This document shows positions 1-10,285 of a stretch of 64,000 nucleotides of DNA, in pieces. The translations under genes were made by a program, and so were the position numbers. This stretch comes from Chromatiales bacterium (GTDB lineage: Bacteria; Pseudomonadota; Gammaproteobacteria; Chromatiales; Chromatiaceae). Where the stretch lies: assembly GCA_028284585.1 (NCBI GenBank), contig JANQRK010000040.1, forward strand, positions 1 to 64,000. Reading direction: 5' to 3'. Every line of letters starts with the position of its first letter. Positions within the stretch are counted from its first letter, which is position 1. The notes beneath the pieces were generated by a model that was given only the letters and a program-made list of their open reading frames with translations, did no database searches and was not told where the DNA came from.

Positions 1-310
1 ACTAGGGTACGGACTGAGGCACCGGCTTCTAGCGAAAGCTGCCGGCAACGGCTACTCCCCTGTACCTGTGGTTACCGCGCCAGTCGTCGACTCTACCCGA
101 TTCAGCGACGCGGGTGTTTTTCAGTCAGTCTTGCGGCCTATTCGGTGCCAGGCACCCGGTTGCTGCGGCGCAGCGCGATGACAGAGGCGACTTGCCTGGC
201 AGATTCGCCTGCCGGAGGCTGTTGAGAAGCGAGTTTGCACGGCGGCAGGCAAGCGTTGACCTCAGCCGTCTGGCTGCGGGTCGTCGAGGCCGGTCATGCG
301 GATGCGGGAG

Positions 311-1735
311 CTAACGCGGCGGTGACCAAGCAGGATAACGCTGGAAATAGGCCAGGATCTGCGCGATGTCTTGGGCATACGGATAGGCTTCGGAGAAGGA
401 CAGCCAGACCTTGCGAACAGTGATGCGCAGTCGTGCACCGATTTTCAACAGCCGCACCCGAATGGTCGCGCTTTGCGCTTTTGCATGGACGGTTCCGGCC
501 AAGCCCAGCCGGCGCAGGCCATGCATCAGCACATAGGCGAATGACGAGAAGTACAAGCGCAGCTGGTTGGCGCGCATTGTTGCCGTACTGGTGCGATCGG
601 CAAACAGTCCCAGTTGCTGTTCCTTTATGCGGTTTTCCATGTCGCCGCGCGCGCAGTAGAGCTTTTCATAGAGTCGCTTGGCGCTGGCCTCGCGTGCCGT
701 CAGATTGGTGACGACAAAGCGTGTATTGGCCTTGTCAGGCAGGTATTCCGCCTTGCCGATGACGCGCCGTTCACACGACCAGGACTTGCGCGTTTTATAG
801 CGGAAATCGCGAAACCGGCGTGCGGGTCTTCCGGTATGCTCATGGGCAGCACGGGCCTCTTCCATCGCTTCACCCAGCGCGCGCTGCAACCGTTTATTCC
901 GTGCCAGACCCAGCACATAGCGCACGTTATGGGTTTCGCACCACGCCATGATCGCCTCGCGGCAGAAGCCGGCATCGCCACGGATCACGATGCGTGTCTT
1001 CGGCCAACGGGCGCGGACCTGGCTGACGATCCGGTCCAGCTCGTCGATACTGCCCGCTGAGCCATCCCGACTCGATGGCCGCAGCCGTGCACACAGCAGG
1101 TGCTCGCCACAGAAGATGTACAGTGGCAGATAGCAATAACAGCGGTAATAGCCGCGGAAGAAACGCTCCTCCTGGTGGCCGTGCAATGGATCATCGGTGG
1201 CATCCAGGTCCAGCCAGATCTCGCGCGGCGGTTTGCGGTGTGATTCGAGAAACACATCGACCAGCAGACGGTCGAGTGCATCGGGATCGGCCGCAAGCCG
1301 CTTGTAGCGATCCGTTGTCGCCGATTCCGGTGTGCTCAACTCCAGACGATTGAGCGAATTCGACGCCGCCAACGGATTGCCACGATCCTGATCACGCACC
1401 CGGGCCTCACCGGTCAGGTCCTGCTTGCCGACCAGCAGCGCCAGCACGCTGTCCTTGCGCAGTACATCGTGGTCGTTGAGATCTTCATAGTCCAGCGCCA
1501 GGCCATAAACCCGTTGTGCGACCAGTGCCACTACGCTGTGCTCGATCGCATTGGGGTTGCGATAGTCGCTGAAGCAACCGGCCAGCCGTTCCAGCAGGCC
1601 AAGGCGTTGATCCACCTCCCGCAGCAGCAAACCACCACCATCGGAGGTGATGCGGCCGCCGTCGAATCGGCCAATCACCTCGCGTCGGCCAAGGGCGTGA
1701 AATTCCAGCTGCTCCGGATTACACTCTGTTTTCAT
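311..1735 (-). CDS. IS1380-family transposase, apparently intact
   Basis: 474-aa ORF; MKTECNPEQLEFHALGRREVIGRFDGGRITSDGGGLLLREVDQ N-terminus and DDE-type layout typical of IS1380. Confidence 0.93.
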   Translation of the reverse strand: MKTECNPEQLEFHALGRREVIGRFDGGRITSDGGGLLLREVDQRLGLLERLAGCFSDYRNPNAIEHSVVALVAQRVYGLALDYEDLNDHDVLRKDSVLALLVGKQDLTGEARVRDQDRGNPLAASNSLNRLELSTPESATTDRYKRLAADPDALDRLLVDVFLESHRKPPREIWLDLDATDDPLHGHQEERFFRGYYRCYCYLPLYIFCGEHLLCARLRPSSRDGSAGSIDELDRIVSQVRARWPKTRIVIRGDAGFCREAIMAWCETHNVRYVLGLARNKRLQRALGEAMEEARAAHEHTGRPARRFRDFRYKTRKSWSCERRVIGKAEYLPDKANTRFVVTNLTAREASAKRLYEKLYCARGDMENRIKEQQLGLFADRTSTATMRANQLRLYFSSFAYVLMHGLRRLGLAGTVHAKAQSATIRVRLLKIGARLRITVRKVWLSFSEAYPYAQDIAQILAYFQRYPAWSPPR

Positions 1736-2019
1736 AGGCCTCTCTTGTTTGTTGTCGGTAAGTGCTTGGTCGCTCTTACTTTATGCAACAAACAGAGGCC
1801 TATTTCTATGCCTGCGGTGACCGATGCGGGCTAAGCGCGCCACCTCCGCTTCTAGCTCACGCACCTTCGCCGCCAAGGGGTTGCGTTCGCGCGGCTTAGC
1901 TCCCCCGCTTCTTGGAGAACAGCCCCCGCAATGAGCCCTTACGGCGGGCTTTGCGTCACGTGGTCAAATGCAAGCTCCACAAGCCCTCGCGGCGCAGCAA
2001 TCGGCCGACCGCCCCCGGC

Positions 2020-2448
2020 TCAGCGCAGGGCCACCGGCCGGCCTTCAGCCCGCTCCGCGGCGGTGATGCGCATGAGCAGGAGCAACACCAGGATCAGGAA
2101 CACCGCATCGACGATGGCGATTGACAGATAACCTAGCGGTGCACCGAAGACCAGGACCATGACGGTGAAGTAGGTCGCCCCGCACAGCCGTGACGGGATG
2201 CAATGAAACCAGGCGTTGGCTCGGTAGCGATCCAGGTCCCAGGCGGCGGGGATGTAGAACACGCTGATGATAAACAACAGCATGCCGCTGGCCCTGGCCA
2301 GAATGGTGTCGGTCAGCGGTATGCCGAGCAGTGAGAAGATCAGCTCCGGGAAAAAGAACAACGGAATGACGAACAGCATATTGATCCCGATTCCGGTCCA
2401 GATGACCCGCGGCAGGGCGCGACGCGGGTCGGCGAAGAGGGCGGTCAT
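2020..2448 (-). CDS. Small multi-pass membrane protein, hypothetical
   Basis: 142-aa ORF with several hydrophobic segments; same strand as and adjacent to the cytochrome genes. Confidence 0.7.
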   Translation of the reverse strand: MTALFADPRRALPRVIWTGIGINMLFVIPLFFFPELIFSLLGIPLTDTILARASGMLLFIISVFYIPAAWDLDRYRANAWFHCIPSRLCGATYFTVMVLVFGAPLGYLSIAIVDAVFLILVLLLLMRITAAERAEGRPVALR

Positions 2449-2475
2449 GGTGGTACCTCCTTTTGGCGGCTGACT

Positions 2476-3963
2476 TCAAAGGGTTTTAAGATACGCCAGC
2501 AGCGCCTCCTTGTCGGTATCGGGCAGCTCGGTTCCGTAGCGATGGCCGGTATTGTCATTGCCGGGCAGCGTGGTGTCGTAGGCATCGCCGACGCGCTCGG
2601 CCTCGGGGCCACTGGAGACGAAGCCCCCGTCGGCGGCATTGATCAGGTCGTAGCCGCGATAAAACAGCCGCGGGCGCTTGGCCGGCGGTCGCAACATGTC
2701 GCGCAGCGTCGGTACTGAGCCGTTGTGGAGGTAGGGTCCGCGCAGCCACAGTCCGATGTGGGGCACGGCCACGTAGCCGTCGACGTCGCGGAAACCGCTG
2801 AAACCCCAGTCCTCTCCCTTGCCGCCGTAGCCGTTGTAGCGCTCGGCTGCCTCGGTCGTCCACATATCGACGCGGTGGCGGTCGGTGCCGACTTCTTCGA
2901 TCGGGATGACGGTGCGAAAGCGCGACCCTTGGGGGCTGTGGCAGTCCGCGCAGTGCTGGCCATACAGGGCCCCGCCACGGGCCAGCACACCTGCATCCAC
3001 GTGGAAGGGATCGTCGGCCGGTCGCTCACTGGAGAATGGCGACGGCGGTGGTTCGAGCCTGCGCACATAGTCCTCAATGCGCCCGAGGCGCTCGCGCACC
3101 GAGGCGCGCCGGTAGTTGCGCCAGCTCATGCCATCGCCGACGGCGCCGGTGACCACGACCTCGTGCAGGCTGGTGCTAAGTCCGTCCCAATGGAGCGAGC
3201 GCGCCTGGCCGGCGGCATTCTCGCCCTCGGCGAGGTCTTGACGCCAAAGCGGCATCATGTCGGAGTTGCCGATGGTGCCGTCGTTGCCCATGCGCAGGAT
3301 GCCGTACTTGACCGGGTTGAACGGGTCGATGCGCCCGCGCAACCAATCGGGGTTGGCATCGCTCCATGCAAACGCCATGGCCTGTTGCCGCAGCGCGCGC
3401 TTGGTCGCCGGGATGAACAGGTAGCGATAGGTCAGGCGTTGCCACCAGGGCATGTCGTAGATCAGGGTGATGGCGTCCATCAATGTGTCGGCGTTGAACC
3501 GGGGGTCGGCGCCGGCCTGGGCCAGGAAGCGCGGGTAGCCCTGCACCGCAACCCGGTTGCCGGGGCCGGCAACGACCAGCCTCGGCAAGCCCTCTGGGCT
3601 GAGCCGATAGCTGCCCTGATGGCAGAACGCACAGTTTATGGAGACCCGCTCGGTGCCGACCACCTTCTTGGAGAAGCCCACCGGAAGCTCTGCGCCTGGC
3701 GCCCAGAACAGTCCTAGGGACGAGTAGCCGCTAGGACCGGGTAGGTAGTCGTTGAACAGCGTCGGCAGCACCCGCCAGATCCAGTAAGGGATGCCCTGGG
3801 CACCCTCGTTGCCAATGGAGCCGTGATTGAATTCGGCTGCCATGTCGCCGCCGAAGTCGGACTGGGCGACGGTGCGGAAAGCGATCATCCAGATCCCGAC
3901 GGCTAGCAGGACAAGGACCAGCGCCAGCGCCAGCAACCGGCGAACCAGCTTCGATTTGAACAT
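2476..3963 (-). CDS. Di-heme c-type cytochrome (MauG/RoxA/cytochrome c peroxidase-like superfamily)
   Basis: 495 aa; N-terminal hydrophobic anchor, CAFCH and CADCH haem motifs, PYLHNGSVPTLRDML motif. Confidence 0.85.
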   Translation of the reverse strand: MFKSKLVRRLLALALVLVLLAVGIWMIAFRTVAQSDFGGDMAAEFNHGSIGNEGAQGIPYWIWRVLPTLFNDYLPGPSGYSSLGLFWAPGAELPVGFSKKVVGTERVSINCAFCHQGSYRLSPEGLPRLVVAGPGNRVAVQGYPRFLAQAGADPRFNADTLMDAITLIYDMPWWQRLTYRYLFIPATKRALRQQAMAFAWSDANPDWLRGRIDPFNPVKYGILRMGNDGTIGNSDMMPLWRQDLAEGENAAGQARSLHWDGLSTSLHEVVVTGAVGDGMSWRNYRRASVRERLGRIEDYVRRLEPPPSPFSSERPADDPFHVDAGVLARGGALYGQHCADCHSPQGSRFRTVIPIEEVGTDRHRVDMWTTEAAERYNGYGGKGEDWGFSGFRDVDGYVAVPHIGLWLRGPYLHNGSVPTLRDMLRPPAKRPRLFYRGYDLINAADGGFVSSGPEAERVGDAYDTTLPGNDNTGHRYGTELPDTDKEALLAYLKTL

Positions 3964-3981
3964 TGCTCTCTCCGGTCGGTG

Positions 3982-5568
3982 CTAGAAGGTCTTCATGTAC
4001 TCGACGATGGCGTCCTTGGAGGCCGCGGGCAGGTCGGTGCCGTAGGCGGGGCCCGCATGGCCACTGTTGCTGTTGCCGGGGAGGCGGGTATCGAACAGGA
4101 AAACCGCGCCCGGCGCCTGTGTCGGCAGGCTTTGGTCATAGCCGACCCGGTCCCAGTCGAAGACATCGTTTCCGCGGTAGAAGGTCGCGGGACGCTCGGC
4201 TGGCGGATCGAGCAGGGCACGCAAGGTGGGCACCGAGCCGTTGTGCAGATAGGGGGAGCGTGCCCAGATGCCGTCCAACGGCTGATTGGCGTAGCCATCG
4301 GTCTTTTTAAAGTGCGCGAAACGCGCGCTGCACAAGCGCGTTTCGCAATCGTCGCCGGGGTGCGGGTAGCTGGCGTAGAGCAGATTTTGATCGCCAGCGA
4401 ACTCCGGTGTGTAGGAGCGCCAGCGACCGGGGTCGGTGCCGATGGCCGCCAGCGGCTCGACTTCGCCTAGGCGTGGATAGCGGGCGCGGTCGTAGTCGTA
4501 GCTGCCGTCGGTGCCGGGTCCACCGTGGCAGCTGGCGCAGTAACGCGCATAGAGCGGGGCGCCCGAGGCGGCCTTGGCTTGGTCGATGCGCTCGGTCGGG
4601 AAGGCCGGCGCCGGCAGCTCCCAGAGCCAGTCGCGCACGCGCTGAAGGCTGGCCATGTCGATGGTGGTGGGCGTGACGCCGGCGCCCAGCGATGCGCTCA
4701 GATTGCGTTCTTCCACCGAGGCGTTGTTACCGTCCCAGTGCAGGTTCATGCCCTGGCGCGGGCGCTGCATCCAGATCGATGGGTAGTCTGCGGCGCCGGC
4801 AAGTTCGGCGTCTGGGATGCGCGTCATATCATAGTTGAACTGGATCTTCTTGTACGGGTTGAAGGTATCGACCCGGCCCGGACCCCAGTCGTGACCCAGG
4901 GCCGCTTGACGGTCCAGGAAGCGCAGCTGCCCCTCGAGATCCAGCAGACCGGCACGGACCTGGTCGATGACGACAAAGCGGTACAGTAGTCGCTTGAGCA
5001 GCCCCAGGTCGCCGCCGACCACCTCAATCTTCTCGAACACGTAGTCCGGCTGCCAGCGATTGTCGACGGCGGCGGCCCGCATGAACTGTATAAAATCGAA
5101 TAGCCGGAGGTTGTTGGCTGGCGCCCCAAGAATGAGCTGCTGCTCGCCGCCCGGCTCGGCGCGCACCGTGCCGACGTGACAGACCGAGCAGTTCAGCCAG
5201 ACTCGTTCAATGCCAGCCACCTTGCGCCTCGAGGTGCCGATCGGCAGGTCCTTGCCGGGCTCGTAGAGCAGGCCGAAGGCACGGTAATCCGCCGGGGCCC
5301 CGTCGGGCAGCTTGTCGGCGAACATCCTCGGCAGGGCCTGGAACATCCAGTAGGGGATGCCGCTGACGGGCTCGCTGCCGATGGACCCGTATTTGAAGTG
5401 CTCCACCGGATCGGCGTAGGTGGTTGGCACGGTCAGCACCAAGAACCTGTAGACGACAATGCTGCCCAATACGAGGATCAGCGCCAGCACCAGCCACGAC
5501 AGGTACCGCCACTTGCGCGAAGCACGAGGACGGGGCGGGGTCTCGGGGTTAGTCGCGGCGGCGGTCAT
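3982..5568 (-). CDS. Di-heme c-type cytochrome, paralogue of the adjacent gene
   Basis: 528 aa; CSVCH and CASCH haem motifs, KYGSIGSEPVSGIPYWMFQALP segment shared with neighbour (NHGSIGNEGAQGIPYWIWRVLP). Confidence 0.85.
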   Translation of the reverse strand: MTAAATNPETPPRPRASRKWRYLSWLVLALILVLGSIVVYRFLVLTVPTTYADPVEHFKYGSIGSEPVSGIPYWMFQALPRMFADKLPDGAPADYRAFGLLYEPGKDLPIGTSRRKVAGIERVWLNCSVCHVGTVRAEPGGEQQLILGAPANNLRLFDFIQFMRAAAVDNRWQPDYVFEKIEVVGGDLGLLKRLLYRFVVIDQVRAGLLDLEGQLRFLDRQAALGHDWGPGRVDTFNPYKKIQFNYDMTRIPDAELAGAADYPSIWMQRPRQGMNLHWDGNNASVEERNLSASLGAGVTPTTIDMASLQRVRDWLWELPAPAFPTERIDQAKAASGAPLYARYCASCHGGPGTDGSYDYDRARYPRLGEVEPLAAIGTDPGRWRSYTPEFAGDQNLLYASYPHPGDDCETRLCSARFAHFKKTDGYANQPLDGIWARSPYLHNGSVPTLRALLDPPAERPATFYRGNDVFDWDRVGYDQSLPTQAPGAVFLFDTRLPGNSNSGHAGPAYGTDLPAASKDAIVEYMKTF

Positions 5569-5587
5569 GATGGTCTCCGCGGTCGGT

Positions 5588-5707
5588 TCAGTCGAGGATC
5601 ATCCAGAGGATGAGCCCCAATAGCAGGGCGCGGACGATCCACTGATAGCGGCGGTAGACTCGCTCGACGGGGGTCATCGGCGGTTCCGTGGTGGTGAACT
5701 TACTCAT
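5588..5707 (-). CDS. 39-aa single-pass membrane peptide (not in ORF track)
   Basis: Manual translation MSKFTTTEPPMTPVERVYRRYQWIVRALLLGLILWMILD; fills the gap between the OYE and cytochrome genes. Confidence 0.65.
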   Translation of the reverse strand: MSKFTTTEPPMTPVERVYRRYQWIVRALLLGLILWMILD

Positions 5708-5717
5708 GGCGACGCTC

Positions 5718-7118
5718 CTAGTCATTGAAGGTTAGGCGCGAAGAGGTCGGCGGGTCAAACACCGACATCACCGTCTTAATCATGTTGGCGTGGCGCTCTT
5801 CGAAATCGGCGCCGTCGTAGCGCGAGAGTTCGTAGCAGCCGAGAGGGTTCTCCAGGTCGTTGAGCAGGCACTTGTTGCAGTAGCTGCATTCCTTGCCAGG
5901 GTCCGGCCCGTCTTGGCGCTCCAGGATATACGGCAGGTCAGGGTTGGCGATCAGCGGTCGGGCGATGCTCACGCCGTCGCAGGCGCCGTCGTCGATTGCC
6001 CGAGCGATGTTGCTCGCGTGTTGGAAGCCGCCGGTACAGAGCACCGGCACCGAGACCTGTTGCTTGACTGCGCGGGAATAGTCGAGGTTGATGCCCTCGA
6101 TCACCGGGCCACGACGGTATGTCCAGTAGCGGCGGAACAGGGGTCCCAGCAAGGGGTCGCCGAAAACGAACTGGTTCAGTCGGGTGCGCACCCCTTCGGA
6201 CAGCATGCCGTCGTACCAGCGCGAGGCGGAGCGCACGGGCAGGTCGCCGGGGGGGTTGCGCGGGTGCGGGAAGGTGCTGCCGCTAGAGATATGGAAGGCA
6301 TCGACCCCGTTGCCGCTGTCCTCGAGGATGCGGCAGATTTCGACATTCTCTTCCAGGCTGTTGCCCTTGGGCTGCCAGGGGTAGAGCCAGTCGTTATGAT
6401 CGACGCCGTTGATCTTGATCTGCAGATGGAAGTCGCGACCGCATTCCTTGCGGATGGCGCGAACGATCTCGAGCGCAAAGCGTGCTCGGTTGGCCACCGA
6501 GCCGCCGTAGTCGTCTGTCCGATCGTTGATGCCGGAACTGAGGAACTGGGTTATCAGATAACCATTGGCCCCGTGCAGCTCGACGCCGTCGAGACCGGCA
6601 GCGCGGGCGCGGCGGGCACCGGCGGCGAACTGGCCGATAACCTCGTCGATCTCCTGTTGGGTCATGGCCCGACACAGCAGGCCGTGGAAGAAGTCTTTCT
6701 TGTTCGTCGAGCTGAGCTTGTTGTGATAGATGTTCTCAATCCCGCCCAGATCCTGCTGGCGACCGGAGTGGCTAAGCTGCATGATGAATCGGCAGTCGTA
6801 GCGGTGCACCCGCTCGGCCACCAGGCGCCAGAACGGGATTTTGTCGTCGTCATCGATGGTGGCGTAGCGGAACAGGATGCGCCCGCGGATGGCCACGGGG
6901 CAGTACGACGAGATGATGGTGCCGACCCCGCCGCGGGCGAATTGCTCCTCCCAATTGATGCGGGCATTGCCGCCGTGGCCGTTGTAGTCGTCGAACATGC
7001 CGGCGATGTTGGAGCGGAACAGCCGGTTCTTGGAGGTGAAGCTGCGAAACTCGAGCGGGCTGAAGATGGTCCTTTTGTGACGAGCATGATCGGCGGAGGC
7101 GTGGCTGTTGACGGACAT
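5718..7118 (-). CDS. NADH:flavin oxidoreductase / Old Yellow Enzyme family
   Basis: FSPLEFRSFTSKNRLFRSNI, HGANGYLITQFLSSGINDRTDDYGGS, CTGGF, C-terminal CSYCNKC cluster; start taken at MSVNSHASAD. Confidence 0.88.
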   Translation of the reverse strand: MSVNSHASADHARHKRTIFSPLEFRSFTSKNRLFRSNIAGMFDDYNGHGGNARINWEEQFARGGVGTIISSYCPVAIRGRILFRYATIDDDDKIPFWRLVAERVHRYDCRFIMQLSHSGRQQDLGGIENIYHNKLSSTNKKDFFHGLLCRAMTQQEIDEVIGQFAAGARRARAAGLDGVELHGANGYLITQFLSSGINDRTDDYGGSVANRARFALEIVRAIRKECGRDFHLQIKINGVDHNDWLYPWQPKGNSLEENVEICRILEDSGNGVDAFHISSGSTFPHPRNPPGDLPVRSASRWYDGMLSEGVRTRLNQFVFGDPLLGPLFRRYWTYRRGPVIEGINLDYSRAVKQQVSVPVLCTGGFQHASNIARAIDDGACDGVSIARPLIANPDLPYILERQDGPDPGKECSYCNKCLLNDLENPLGCYELSRYDGADFEERHANMIKTVMSVFDPPTSSRLTFND

Positions 7119-7509
7119 GGCTCGAACCCTCGGTTGGTGGATTGCGCATTGACGGGACGGCAAATGGCCCTTGGCGTTAAGTTTACTCGTCGAATCTTGC
7201 GACGGTGAGGTGGCCGCATCGCCGCCTGGGTGTTGGTAGCAACGAGGGCCTCATCGAAATCGCCGAGGTCGCGGTGTTACTGGCGTAAACGAATACCTTA
7301 GGGAGAACTTGCCACGTTTGCATCGAACGGCTCAGCGCTGATCCTTACGCTTACGATCTGTGTCGGACTCGGCAGAGTATAGCGGACGGCTGGGGTGGCA
7401 GCTCCCGGAGTTGACGAATAAACCGATGTCCCCTCATGCCGGGAGCGGATAGGGCGACGCCGAGCGCTAGGGCCGACGCTGCCGCGCTTTCAGCGACGGC
7501 TGGCTATGC

Positions 7510-7725
7510 GCGGGTCCGGGCGGCGAAATCGAGCCGCTTTGCTTGCGCTTGAACTCCTGATGTTGCCAGTGCCGGTTGGGCGGACGGCTCTCCGCTGTCG
7601 CCGAGCAGGTGCGGCGCCAGGGCGACGATGCGCATCAGTTATGCGCCAGCGCATGCAACAACAGCACACAACGGACTTTGGTCTTGCCATGCACCCGCAA
7701 GCGCGTGAGGACACGCTCTCGCGAC
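7510..7725 (-). pseudogene. Transposase C-terminal remnant (frameshifted)
   Basis: Minus-strand RVLTRLRVHGKTKVRCVLLLHALAHN then frame change to LMRIVALAPHLL; resembles the C-terminus of DDE transposases. Confidence 0.5.
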
Positions 7726-7841
7726 GCATTGGCGGTGGCGGCGCGCGCTCTTAAGCGCTTCGCGTCGCTCGTATTCGTCCATGCCGTATCCAAAGTGCAA
7801 GATCCACCCTGTTGTACGACAGAACCTGAAAACGGCGAGCG

Positions 7842-8461
7842 TTACTCCTCTTCGTTCACATCAGCGGAGCTGCTGCTATCGGTGGCGGTCCGATCGAGTG
7901 CTACCCCCCTGGTTGCCTGTTGTTCCGAGTCCAATAGACAACTCAGACATTCGCCTACCCGAGCCTGCAATCCTTCGTTCGTGAGCATGATGCCGTTTGC
8001 ATAGTCGCCCGGCGCCAGCGCGGCGGATAGGGCCCGACGACAGTCCTCCCAGGCCGGCGTGATTGCATCAGCACTCAGCGCCGAGCGCTTGATGATGAAA
8101 TCATTGCTGGCGCCATCGAGACGTAACCGAGCGACTCGGCATTGTTCTGCGGTCGGGACCGTTGGCGGATCAGTGGCCACCATGCGGTGTGCGGAGGGTG
8201 GTCGCGTTCATCCACATAGTGTATCGAAGTCCGAGCGTCGGTTTCTGGACGGATAGATTGCGGCTGGGGTCGCATCGACGCGCCGGTGCGAGCCAACAAC
8301 GTTTCGACCTCCGCCTCGCTCCCAGCAACAGAGTGCCGCAATAACAAATACGGCCGTGTGGGGGCGTCAGGCAGGGAGAAAAGCATCGCTGCACAGAACG
8401 CGATTGTGAGCAACCACAACGACGCTTGAACACCTCGTCTGATAAGCCACAACAGGCCCAT
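7842..8461 (-). CDS. Hypothetical protein with N-terminal TM, probably frameshifted near 8180
   Basis: ORF 8075-8461 (TM N-terminus) and ORF 7842-8183 overlap in different frames; both look coding-like. Confidence 0.4.
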
Positions 8462-9691
8462 CTAGGCCGTTGCATTAAGCCCAATGTTAGGGGGCTCGCG
8501 GTCCTCTTTGATGTCCCAGCGCCAGTAGTCCGCCCCATCGTTTTGGTACTGCGCTATTCGTGCGTTACGGGTGGCCGCGGCTGCGCCGCCGTCATCACAG
8601 ATCTCTAGCGGCACTGCGGTAGCACCCATATCGGAGAGTAAGACGTTAGGGTATTGACCAGGCTCCGAATCGTAGTTCAATGGTTTGTAGAAAAAGCGTT
8701 TGTTCTCGATCAATCGCTTCGCGAGGATCGCTTCTGCCATTGAGTTGACGGGTATGTAGTGTCGATTCGTAACCAGGGGTGCAAGGGTGTCCACTCGCCA
8801 CGCCCCGCGGTCGTTTCGAAGCATCGTCTGGAGAACGAGTATCTGAAACTCATCATGTATCGAGGGCCAGTCAACAAACGCAAAGTCGGTGGCGCGGTGA
8901 AACCGGGTGGTGACCTCCTGGTCGCACCAGATCATCAGTTGCGGCGGTGTGTGCGCGAGGCGCAAACCCGAGCCATAGTCGGTGCGTTTCATCTCTTTGA
9001 GTTGCGCAAGGACCACGAGGCGTCTCGGTGCACCGCCTTCGGTTGTGCTGAGCCGTTTAAACGGCTCAGCACGCCGCGCCTCGATCTCGAGCTTGTCAGC
9101 CAGGTGGAACGGCTCCGGTATGTACACAGCATTGTGGAACGGGCGTCTGCGCACCAGGATCGTTTCCGCGCCGTCTAGGCAGTATTTGTGGACCTGGGTG
9201 TAGTGGCGACGACCTTCCATCTTCGGCGCCCAGCGATTGAACCCGGCCGTTTCCCAGATTAAATGGAGCAACCCGCGTAACTTCAGTCCGTCCTTTTGTA
9301 ACTTCGCACTCCCGGAGATGGGTGGTGCGGTTGGCGGTGCATCGGTGCCCCCACCCCGAATGGGTAAGGGCACCTCGAGTTTGACGCTGATCCGGCCGTC
9401 GGGGCGTTCCTTTAGGGCGGTCGCCGAGTAGATGCCTCGGCCACACAGCCCCGGATCAGGTTCGTACGAGGGGCAGAACGGCGCGTGCTCAGGTCCAGAG
9501 TTGGGTAGTCGTGCGAGATAGTATCTCTGTCGAAACGCGATATAGAGTTTCGGGCCGTCCTTCTTGCAGAGGCACACGGGATAGCGGCCCTTGCATGCGG
9601 CCATCAATTCCTGTGCCTTGTCTGGGTTGCGTGCAAGCCAATCACGCGAGTAGGTCCCGAGTTGAGGAAAATTGATGGAAAGATTGTCCAT
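8462..9691 (-). CDS. DUF1173 family ICE/plasmid protein
   Basis: KGRYPVCLCKKDGPKLYIAFRQRYYLARLPNSGPEHAPFCPSYEP matches the DUF1173 pattern; start at MDNLSINFPQ. Confidence 0.8.
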   Translation of the reverse strand: MDNLSINFPQLGTYSRDWLARNPDKAQELMAACKGRYPVCLCKKDGPKLYIAFRQRYYLARLPNSGPEHAPFCPSYEPDPGLCGRGIYSATALKERPDGRISVKLEVPLPIRGGGTDAPPTAPPISGSAKLQKDGLKLRGLLHLIWETAGFNRWAPKMEGRRHYTQVHKYCLDGAETILVRRRPFHNAVYIPEPFHLADKLEIEARRAEPFKRLSTTEGGAPRRLVVLAQLKEMKRTDYGSGLRLAHTPPQLMIWCDQEVTTRFHRATDFAFVDWPSIHDEFQILVLQTMLRNDRGAWRVDTLAPLVTNRHYIPVNSMAEAILAKRLIENKRFFYKPLNYDSEPGQYPNVLLSDMGATAVPLEICDDGGAAAATRNARIAQYQNDGADYWRWDIKEDREPPNIGLNATA

Positions 9692-9796
9692 GGCACGTGC
9701 AGGGACCCGAGTTCTCTCCACTGTAGCGGGCACGAGCGCCGAAAAGTATCTGCACAAAGCGCGTGACGAGCCGCTTAGTCCCTTGTTTTCTGCGCC

Positions 9797-10285
9797 CTAA
9801 CGCAGATGGAGCGGTGTCGGGTTCGGTGGCCGCCAACGACTTCGGGCCACCCGGTATTCGGGCGCGAGCGCCAACAGACGCTCATACAGCGCCTCGTCGA
9901 ATCGCACCGGCACGCGACGATCGTCAAAGCGTAAGACGCCTCGAACAGCGTCGAGGCGATTCTGCTATTTGAACATGCCCTGGTAAAGTGTGACCTGGTA
10001 GCGTTCTCGCCGGCGCATGACCCCCCGATGCCGCCGGCTCTTGTACTCGCCGACGATGCCATCCCGCCCGTGCCGGCTGACAAACAACGCATCGGCCGCC
10101 CCAACGAGTTGATTATGTCGCAGGTAGACGGTTTTTCGACCCCCGAGGTCGGTCGCGATCAAACGATATATCCGTGGGTCTATACCGAACAGTTCATAGA
10201 CACTTTGTCGCGCTCGATAGGCGCCAACAAACCACCAAACTGCCAACACAAGCAGGCCGAGTGAGACCAGCGCTACTGGAACCAT
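9797..10285 (-). pseudogene. Membrane-anchored PD-(D/E)XK-like nuclease interrupted by an in-frame TAG (9965-9967)
   Basis: MVPVALVSLGLL..LVGAADALFVSRHGRDGIVGEYKSR..YQVTLYQGMFK*QNRLDAVRGVLRFDDRRVPVRFDEALYERLLALAPEYRVARSRWRPPNPTPLHLR*; second half is in the same frame. Confidence 0.65.

Noticed and set aside
5790-7208. Long + strand ORF (472 aa) opposite the OYE gene
   Set aside because: Shadow ORF of a GC-rich gene; the minus-strand translation has clear OYE motifs.
7490-7754. ORFs 7490-7729 and 7506-7754 as genes
   Set aside because: Frames are artefacts over a frameshifted transposase tail on the minus strand.
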